NCBI GenBank assembly: GCA_947258805.1
Contig: CAMYJV010000118.1
Span: forward strand, 1-8,471
Direction: 5' to 3'
DNA length: 8,471 nt
Source of the DNA: an uncultured Gammaproteobacteria bacterium
Lineage (GTDB): Bacteria > Pseudomonadota > Gammaproteobacteria > GCA-2729495
Below the pieces are notes generated by a model that was not told the origin of the DNA, made no database searches, and was given only the letters and a program-made list of their open reading frames with translations. Made by a program: the position numbers and the translations under genes. Within the stretch, counting starts at the first letter, position 1; each line of letters opens with the position of its first letter. Of the stretch, positions 3,981 through 8,471 are shown in pieces.

Positions 3981-4643
3981 TTAGAGCCGCTTAGGCGCAG
4001 AGGCAACCGCCGCGCGGTCGTTCATGATCTGCTCGAGATCTTTGGCAATCGCTTGTGCATCGTGGGGTGCACTGAACACGGCGTGGAGTTGCGTGGCCGG
4101 GTCGAGCAGGAACACCGCACTGGAATGTTCCACGACATACAGGCCGTCGCCCTTTCTGACAAAAAAGGGCACCGCGAGACCGCCCGCGAGCTCGCGCAGT
4201 TGTTCCTCGTTGCCGGTGGCTCCGGAGAAACTGTCGCTGAAGCCGCGCACGTAAGCGTCTATTATCTCCGGGCTGTCACGCTCCGGGTCCACCGACACGA
4301 ACAACACCCCGGGCGGCGTCGGCAGCTTCTTGACCGCTTCGGAGAGCGTATAAAGAGTAGTGGGGCACACATCCCCGCAATTCGTGAAACCCATGAATAA
4401 CAAGGTCCAGCGACCGGACAAATCATCCTTCGCCAGCGGCAGCGCGGCGTGATCGATAAGGTTGAAGTCAGGCAGCGCGCGCGGCGGCACGAGCACCGTG
4501 GCAACGCCGGTGGATTGTGACGAGCCATGCACCACAGCGTCCGGCATGAACAGGTAGCGGCTGGCTAGCAGGCCGGCCACGAAGACCAGAGTCATTCCAA
4601 TTACGATGGTGAGCCTGGAGCGCATACGGTGCGTTTCGTTCAT
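3981..4643 (-). CDS. SCO1/SenC-family copper chaperone, copy 2
   Basis: 220 residues, the usual Sco length. A basic N-terminus (MNETHRMRSR) precedes a signal anchor at about residues 11-32 (LTIVIGMTLVFVAGLLASRY), which leaves the thioredoxin-like domain in the periplasm. The copper ligands C89 and C93 (TNCGDVCPTTL) and H173 (VEHSSAVFLLDP) are present, as is VSVDPERDSPE. The family transfers copper to the CuA centre of cytochrome c oxidase subunit II and may also reduce its cysteines. The start is ATG 4643-4641, with a weak GGAC ribosome site about 10 bases upstream. This copy keeps the standard N-terminus and is probably the parental gene, with copy 1 at 2235-2933 as its duplicate. No oxidase, cyoE or ctaG gene is in the window. 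It is divergent from the solute-binding protein gene, sharing about 117 bases of upstream DNA. Confidence 0.93.
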   Translation of the reverse strand: MNETHRMRSRLTIVIGMTLVFVAGLLASRYLFMPDAVVHGSSQSTGVATVLVPPRALPDFNLIDHAALPLAKDDLSGRWTLLFMGFTNCGDVCPTTLYTLSEAVKKLPTPPGVLFVSVDPERDSPEIIDAYVRGFSDSFSGATGNEEQLRELAGGLAVPFFVRKGDGLYVVEHSSAVFLLDPATQLHAVFSAPHDAQAIAKDLEQIMNDRAAVASAPKRL

Positions 4644-4760
4644 CGAGATGCGGGTCCTGCGACACTAATTCCGGACGGCGGATTTTAGCTGCTGGTTCAT
4701 TGCATTGCCTACGGGACTTCCGCATTGCGCGGCGTGGCGCCTTTGCGGATCATCGAGGCT

Positions 4761-6338
4761 ATGAATACCTCAATGACCCGCATGCTGGGCGTTCTGAGCC
4801 TCATTACGTTGGCAGCGAGCTTTGCCGTGGCTGAGCCAACGGTGATCCAGCGCGGCTCCAGCATCGACCCGCCCAGCCTCGACCCCAACCTCGGCACCTC
4901 CCGGCCCGCCAACCCGGTGCTGTCCGACCTGGTGGAAGGGCTGGTGATTCGCGGGCGGCGCGGTGAGCCGGTGCCCGGCTGCGCGGAATCCTGGGCCGTG
5001 AGCGACGACGGGCTCACCTATACCTTCAGGCTGCGCGCCGGGCTCAAGTGGTCGGATGGCACGTCGCTGACTGCCGATGACTTCGTCTATTCATTCCGCC
5101 GTCTGCTGGACCCCGCCACCGGCGCTCGCGCCGCCGGGCTGTTCTTCATTATCGAGGGCGGGCAGGCAATCGCTCGCAAGGAGCGTGAGCCCACTACGCT
5201 CGGCGTGTCCGCGCCGGATCCGGCAACGGTGGTAATTCGGCTGGAACAGCCGGCGCCGTTCTTCATCCAGTTGCTGGCCAACAGCCAGGGTGTGCCGGTG
5301 CCGCAGCATGTGATCGAGGAGCATGGTCGCGGCTGGGCCAAGGCGGGGACCATGGTGTCGAACGGTCCGTACCAGCTGGCGGAGCGCGTGCCGCAGACGC
5401 ACATTAAGCTGGTCCGGAATCCCAATTTCTACGACGCGGATTCCGTGGCCATCGACGAAGTCTACTGGCGGCCGGTGCAGGACCTGGGTGCGGCCTTCCG
5501 GCAGTTTCGCGCCGGGGAACTGGACACCGTGCTGATGGCGCCGCCGGATGAGCTGGGCTTCATTCGCAAGAATTTTCCGAACGCGCTACACGTGAACCCG
5601 ATCCAGGCGACCTATGTGCTGGTGTTCAACGTGGACCGTGCACCCTTCGACAATCCGCGGGTGCGCCGGGCGCTGTCCATCGCGCTGGACCGCGAAGCGC
5701 TGGCGGCACAGCTGCTGCAGGGCAATGTGCTTGCCGCCGGTTCCCTGGTTACGCCTGGCACCGGCGGCTACCCGGGCCTCAAGTTGCCGGAGTTGGACCA
5801 GCCCCTGGCAGAACGGCAGGCAGAAGCGCGGCAATTGCTGGCCGACGCGGGTTTCGATGCGGACAAGCCGCTGACAGTGTCGATCGTTTATGACACGCAG
5901 GAAGAGAACCGCAAGATCATGGTGGCCATCGCGGCCATGTGGCGCAGTGTGGGCGTGAAGACCAAGCTCGACAGCGTTGAGGGGCGCGCCCTGTTCGGTC
6001 GCTTGCGCGGGCGCGATTTCGGCGTGGCGCGCTCGTCGGTCTTTGCGGTGTTCGACGACCCTTATGCATTCCTGCAGAAGTTCGAGAGCGACAACACCGA
6101 CAACCGCGCGGGCTACCGCAATGCCATTTTCGACTCAACGCTGGCGCGCGCGAATGCCGAGCGGAACCCGGCTGCCCGCACGCAGCTTTTGCTGGGTGCA
6201 GAGGGCATATTGCTGGCCGACCAGCCCCTGGTGCCCATTTACTGGTACATCGGCAAGGTACTGGTGGCAGAGCGGGTCCAGGGCTGGCTCGACGCGCCAC
6301 TGGGCACGCCGATGACCCGCTGGCTCAGCGTCGACTAA
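4761..6338 (+). CDS. Family 5 extracellular solute-binding protein (OppA/DppA-like) of an ABC transporter
   Basis: 525 residues. A classic signal peptide (MNTSMTRMLGVLSLITLAAS, then FAVA before EPT) lacks a lipobox cysteine, so the protein is probably soluble in the periplasm. The mature part follows the SBP_bac_5 pattern: an N-terminal opening (IQRGSSIDPPSLDPNLGTSR), the GLTYTFRLRAGLKWSDGTSL motif at about residues 90-110, ADDFVYSFRRLLDP, SNGPYQL, and DNPRVRRALSIALDRE at about 300. Such proteins bind oligopeptides, dipeptides or other amide-containing solutes and deliver them to an ABC permease. I chose ATG 4761 because it gives a clean signal peptide and follows a GAGG, though closely. An in-frame TTG at 4725 only adds a non-signal head, and ATG 4773 is also possible. 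No permease or ATPase genes lie beside it. A REP pair follows the stop. The ligand is not predictable. Confidence 0.92.
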   Translation: MNTSMTRMLGVLSLITLAASFAVAEPTVIQRGSSIDPPSLDPNLGTSRPANPVLSDLVEGLVIRGRRGEPVPGCAESWAVSDDGLTYTFRLRAGLKWSDGTSLTADDFVYSFRRLLDPATGARAAGLFFIIEGGQAIARKEREPTTLGVSAPDPATVVIRLEQPAPFFIQLLANSQGVPVPQHVIEEHGRGWAKAGTMVSNGPYQLAERVPQTHIKLVRNPNFYDADSVAIDEVYWRPVQDLGAAFRQFRAGELDTVLMAPPDELGFIRKNFPNALHVNPIQATYVLVFNVDRAPFDNPRVRRALSIALDREALAAQLLQGNVLAAGSLVTPGTGGYPGLKLPELDQPLAERQAEARQLLADAGFDADKPLTVSIVYDTQEENRKIMVAIAAMWRSVGVKTKLDSVEGRALFGRLRGRDFGVARSSVFAVFDDPYAFLQKFESDNTDNRAGYRNAIFDSTLARANAERNPAARTQLLLGAEGILLADQPLVPIYWYIGKVLVAERVQGWLDAPLGTPMTRWLSVD

Positions 6339-6352
6339 GGGAGCCTGAAGAA

Positions 6353-6413
6353 TCGCGGCTAAAGCCGCTCCCACAGGGAAGACAGATCTTGGTGGGAGCG
6401 GCTTTAGCCGCGA
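6353..6413. repeat. Inverted pair of REP elements (BIME-like)
   Basis: Two 22-base REP units in opposite orientation, 6353-6374 and 6392-6413, are exact reverse complements of each other across a 17-base spacer. Each has its own small palindrome, GCGGCT-AA-AGCCGC, then CTCCCAC. The pair can fold into a long hairpin just after the solute-binding protein gene, and could act as a 3' mRNA stabiliser or terminator. Such units are dispersed by REP-associated transposases; none is encoded here. Confidence 0.9.
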
Positions 6414-6483
6414 CTGGCTAGGACTTACTGCCGCGCGAGCGGTTTAACGGTTTCTCCGTACCCGCGAACCGCCGCGTGCCTGC

Positions 6484-6489
6484 TATCAT
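6484..6489 (+). promoter_or_regulatory. Possible -10 box for the isochorismatase-family gene
   Basis: TATCAT matches TATAAT at 5 of 6 positions and lies 38 bases before the start codon. No convincing -35 is found at 16-18 bases upstream, so this is a weak candidate, possibly activator-dependent. An AAAGGA ribosome site at 6516-6521 precedes the ATG. Confidence 0.3.
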
Positions 6490-6527
6490 CCCGCGCGTTT
6501 CACAACCAGATAACAAAGGAACAGACC

Positions 6528-7241
6528 ATGCCCGTGATGGCAACTTCCGACCTCACCCCCCGCCAGTACTGGGCCGAGGTCAAAGCGAACCCGAATCGTG
6601 CCAAGTTCGGCTTTGGCACCAAGGCCGCGTTAATCAATATCGACATGCAGCGCGCGTATACCGATATCGACTCTTATAAAACGGCTTACCAGACCGATCC
6701 AAAGCAGATCGACTACATCAACGAGCTGTCGGCCCTGGCCCGGGCGAAGAATATGCCGGTGATCTGGACCTACGTTGCGTATATGGATAACGCCGATGAT
6801 GCCGGGGTCTGGGGCACGCGGACCAACACGCCGGATTCGTTGCAGAACATCAAGGTGGGGGACCCGCGGGCGGAGCTGGACCCAAGGCTGGATATCGATC
6901 ACTCACGTGACGCGGTTCTGAACAAGCGAATGGCCAGCGTATTCCACGATACGCTGATTCCGTCGCTGCTGGTGTGGCACCGCGTGGACACCGTAATCTT
7001 GACCGGCGGCAGCACCTCGGGCTGCGTGCGCGCCAGTGCGGTGGCGTCACTGTCGACGGGCTACCGCACCATCGTCCCGGAAGAATGCGTGGCCGACAAG
7101 CATGAGATCCCGCACTTCGCCAACCTGTGCGACATCATGCTGAAGTATGCCGACGTCGAGCCGGTGGACAATGTAAAGGAGTGGTTGCAGGGCCATCCCG
7201 GCTGCCAGCCCATTCGGGAGGCGCGCGGCTGCGAGTTTTGA
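6528..7241 (+). CDS. Isochorismatase-family cysteine hydrolase (N-carbamoylsarcosine amidase-like)
   Basis: 237 residues, cytoplasmic. The catalytic triad of the family is complete: D39 (INIDMQRAYTD), K133 (VLNKRMASVF) and C166 (GGSTSGCVRASAVASL). The preceding GG-S-T is the region of the usual cis-peptide bond. STSGCVRASA is closest to the N-carbamoylsarcosine amidase and maleamate amidohydrolase branch, which hydrolyses carbamoyl or amide C-N bonds, rather than to true isochorismatases. An N-terminal helix (PRQYWAEVKANPNRAKFG) precedes the core sheet. The start ATG 6528 has AAAGGA about 6 bases upstream. It is followed by two PuuE-like genes on the same strand, so a joint role in breaking down a nitrogen-containing compound is likely. 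The gap of almost 200 bases to the next gene is filled with REP units, so expression of the two may differ. The substrate is unknown. Confidence 0.9.
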   Translation: MPVMATSDLTPRQYWAEVKANPNRAKFGFGTKAALINIDMQRAYTDIDSYKTAYQTDPKQIDYINELSALARAKNMPVIWTYVAYMDNADDAGVWGTRTNTPDSLQNIKVGDPRAELDPRLDIDHSRDAVLNKRMASVFHDTLIPSLLVWHRVDTVILTGGSTSGCVRASAVASLSTGYRTIVPEECVADKHEIPHFANLCDIMLKYADVEPVDNVKEWLQGHPGCQPIREARGCEF

Positions 7242-7251
7242 GTTGTTGGAA

Positions 7252-7413
7252 TCGCGGCTAAAGCCGCTCCCACGGGAGAAGGAATTGGAATCGCGGCTGA
7301 AGCCGCTCCTACCGGGGGAGGCAGGTCTTGGTGGGAGCGGGTCTTGGTGGGAGCGGCTTCAGCCGCGACAAATCTGGCTGCCTGGCTGGAGTCGCGGCTA
7401 AAGCCGCTCCCAC
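7252..7413. repeat. REP cluster between the hydrolase and deacetylase genes
   Basis: Four complete 22-base REP units are present: 7252-7273 (+), 7291-7312 (+, with A-to-G and C-to-T variants), 7347-7368 (-) and 7392-7413 (+). A truncated unit lies at 7331-7340 (-). The 16 bases GTCTTGGTGGGAGCGG occur twice in direct tandem, at 7325-7340 and 7341-7356. The last unit ends 21 bases before the ATG at 7435 and 9 bases before its ribosome site. Units can pair with each other in several ways in the message. Confidence 0.9.
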
Positions 7414-7434
7414 CGGGGCTTGAGAGGTAAGAGC

Positions 7435-8349
7435 ATGAAAGAAGATCCCGGCCTGTACGACTACTGGCCCTACGAAAACCGGCCGAAGATCACCTGGCCC
7501 AACGGTGCACGGGTGGCCTTCTGGGTCGCGCCGAACATCGAGTTCTACGAGCTCGATCCGGCCGTGAACCCGCACCGCAAGGCCTGGCCGCGGCCGGTGC
7601 CGGATGTGAACGGTTACGCGACGCGCGACTACGGCAACCGGGTGGGCCACGTGCGCCTGATGCGGGCGCTCGACAAGTACGGCGTGCGCGGCTCGATTTC
7701 CCTGAGCACCGCATTGTGTGACCACCACCCGGAAATCATCGAGATGTGTAAGGAGCGCAACTGGGAGTTCTTCAGCCACGGCATCTACAACACGCGTTAC
7801 ACCTATGGCCTGAGCGAAGACCAGGAGCGCGCGCTGATCGAAGACGCGGTGGAGACCATCCGCAAGCACACCGGTCAGCAGTGTGCCGGATACCTCGCGC
7901 CGGCCCTGACACACTCTGACATCACGATGGATCTGTTCGAGGAAGCCGGTGGGATCTACACCTGTGACCTGTTTCACGATGACCAGCCCACGCCGGTGCA
8001 AGTGCGCTCCGGCAGAAAGTTTATCTCCGTGCCGTATTCGCTGGAGATGAACGACACCATTGTCTATGTGGTGAACAAGATCGAGCCGCGGCGTTACGGC
8101 GAGATGATCAAGGCGAACTTCGACAGGCTCTATGCAGAAGGCGCGGACAACGGTGTGGTCATGTGCGTGCCCCTGCACGCCTACCAGGTCAGCCACCCGC
8201 ACCGGCTGAAGGTTTTTGAAGAAGCACTGGAGTACATCACCGGCCATTCCGACGTGTGGGTGACCACGGGTCGGGAAATTGCCGAGTACTACATCGAGAA
8301 CTGCTATGACGATGCGGCGGCCGACATTGCCGCGAAAGGAGCCGCGTGA
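7435..8349 (+). CDS. Polysaccharide deacetylase-family (PuuE/allantoinase-like) protein
   Basis: 304 residues, no signal peptide, so cytoplasmic. The NodB-type barrel is recognisable but the usual metal motifs are altered. The first motif reads VAPNIEFYE (E36) instead of TFDDG, and the second reads FFSHGIYNTRY (H115) instead of HxxxH. PYSLEMND (about 200-207) and CVPLHAYQVSHPHRL (H248) are the later conserved blocks. This is the signature of the PuuE group, whose members include the metal-independent allantoinase of Pseudomonas purine breakdown. Many relatives have unknown ring-opening or amidohydrolase substrates. I chose ATG 7435 because AGAGG lies 7 bases upstream; a TTG at 7420 would fall inside the ribosome site region. 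The stop TGA overlaps the next gene's ATG by one base (TGATG), which indicates tight coupling. Confidence 0.9.
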   Translation: MKEDPGLYDYWPYENRPKITWPNGARVAFWVAPNIEFYELDPAVNPHRKAWPRPVPDVNGYATRDYGNRVGHVRLMRALDKYGVRGSISLSTALCDHHPEIIEMCKERNWEFFSHGIYNTRYTYGLSEDQERALIEDAVETIRKHTGQQCAGYLAPALTHSDITMDLFEEAGGIYTCDLFHDDQPTPVQVRSGRKFISVPYSLEMNDTIVYVVNKIEPRRYGEMIKANFDRLYAEGADNGVVMCVPLHAYQVSHPHRLKVFEEALEYITGHSDVWVTTGREIAEYYIENCYDDAAADIAAKGAA

Positions 8350-8471
8350 TGCCTTTGGACCCCAGCTACCTCGAATATCCGCATCGCAACTACGGCATGG
8401 ACCACGACCGTTACGAGTGGTCCATGCTCACAGATCGCAAGCCGGTGGCATGGCCCGGCGGCAAGCGCCTG
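8349..8471 (+). CDS. Second polysaccharide deacetylase-family protein (partial, 5' end)
   Basis: Only 41 codons are present, starting at ATG 8349 with an excellent AAGGAG (8336-8341) 7 bases upstream and open to the window end. The head (YLEYPHRNYGMDHDRYEWSM, then LTDRKPVAWPGGKRL) resembles the lead-in of PuuE-like deacetylase-family proteins. It parallels the neighbour's DYWPYENRPKITWPNGARV: an aromatic-rich segment, a short gap, then WP-G-R before the first strand. It is therefore probably a paralogue that acts with the upstream protein, perhaps as a heteromer. The start overlaps the previous stop. The catalytic part lies outside the window. Confidence 0.75.
   Translation, partial: MPLDPSYLEYPHRNYGMDHDRYEWSMLTDRKPVAWPGGKRL

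Noticed and set aside
3609..4400. Plus-strand open frame of 263 codons across vapB relic and sco copy 2
   Set aside because: It crosses two minus-strand features and a gap, and reads as the antisense of the Sco gene.
223..4643. Chromosomal integron cassette array (same-strand TA genes)
   Set aside because: I looked for RYYYAAC and GTTRRRY core pairs after each gene. Near 368-424 there are CTAAC/GTTAG ends, but the core boxes have mismatches and the spacing is asymmetric. No integrase gene is present.
4725..4760. TTG start for the solute-binding protein
   Set aside because: It would put a non-hydrophobic head before a complete signal peptide that begins at ATG 4761.
7252..7413. CRISPR-like array
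   Set aside because: The repeats are short palindromic REP units in both orientations with irregular spacing, and no cas genes are present.
7309..8247. Long minus-strand open frame (312 codons) opposite the deacetylase gene
   Set aside because: It is the antisense of a clear PuuE-family gene in a GC-rich region; its protein is low-complexity and unlike any family I know.

Overview
The window looks like a GC-rich gammaproteobacterial chromosome. The evidence is REP elements with a GCGGCTAAAGCCGC core, as seen in Pseudomonas, Xanthomonas relatives and other gammaproteobacteria, plus Sco, HicAB, VapBC and Doc-type genes. The genus cannot be named from the sequence.

Layout. (1) Positions 1-154 hold the 3' end of a + strand outer-membrane beta-barrel gene of the 'MetA-pathway of phenol degradation'/transporter type. 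(2) Positions 155-509 carry no recognisable gene, but hold a nested, mutually exclusive inverted repeat at 154-222. (3) Positions 510-4643 form a compact minus-strand island of toxin-antitoxin (TA) modules interleaved with two SCO1/SenC copper-chaperone genes. In transcription order it runs sco copy 2, broken vapB copy 2, RHH antitoxin-doc, sco copy 1, vapBC, hicAB. The pair 'sco then vapB promoter and N-terminus' occurs twice. This suggests a tandem duplication whose second vapB tail (and presumably vapC) was replaced by an RHH-doc module. (4) Positions 4761-6338, + strand, encode an exported family 5 (OppA/DppA-like) solute-binding protein. (5) From 6528 to the window end a + strand cluster encodes an isochorismatase-family cysteine hydrolase and two adjacent PuuE/allantoinase-like polysaccharide-deacetylase-family proteins, the second cut by the window edge. 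REP clusters lie at 6353-6413 and 7252-7413, before and inside this cluster.

How the genes may work together. Each TA module has an antitoxin with a DNA-binding fold, and palindromic candidate operators are visible at the hicAB and RHH-doc promoters, so autoregulation is likely. The two Sco proteins keep the CxxxC and His copper ligands and would serve CuA assembly of cytochrome oxidase, although no oxidase genes are nearby. The solute-binding protein, the amidohydrolase-like cysteine hydrolase and the PuuE-like pair could form an uptake and hydrolysis route for a small nitrogen compound (ureide, hydantoin or amide). The substrate cannot be read from the sequence.

The most unusual points are the duplicated sco-vapB unit interrupted by RHH-doc, and sco copy 1. 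The apparent N-terminus of sco copy 1 is read through a palindromic element and starts inside the last codons of doc.
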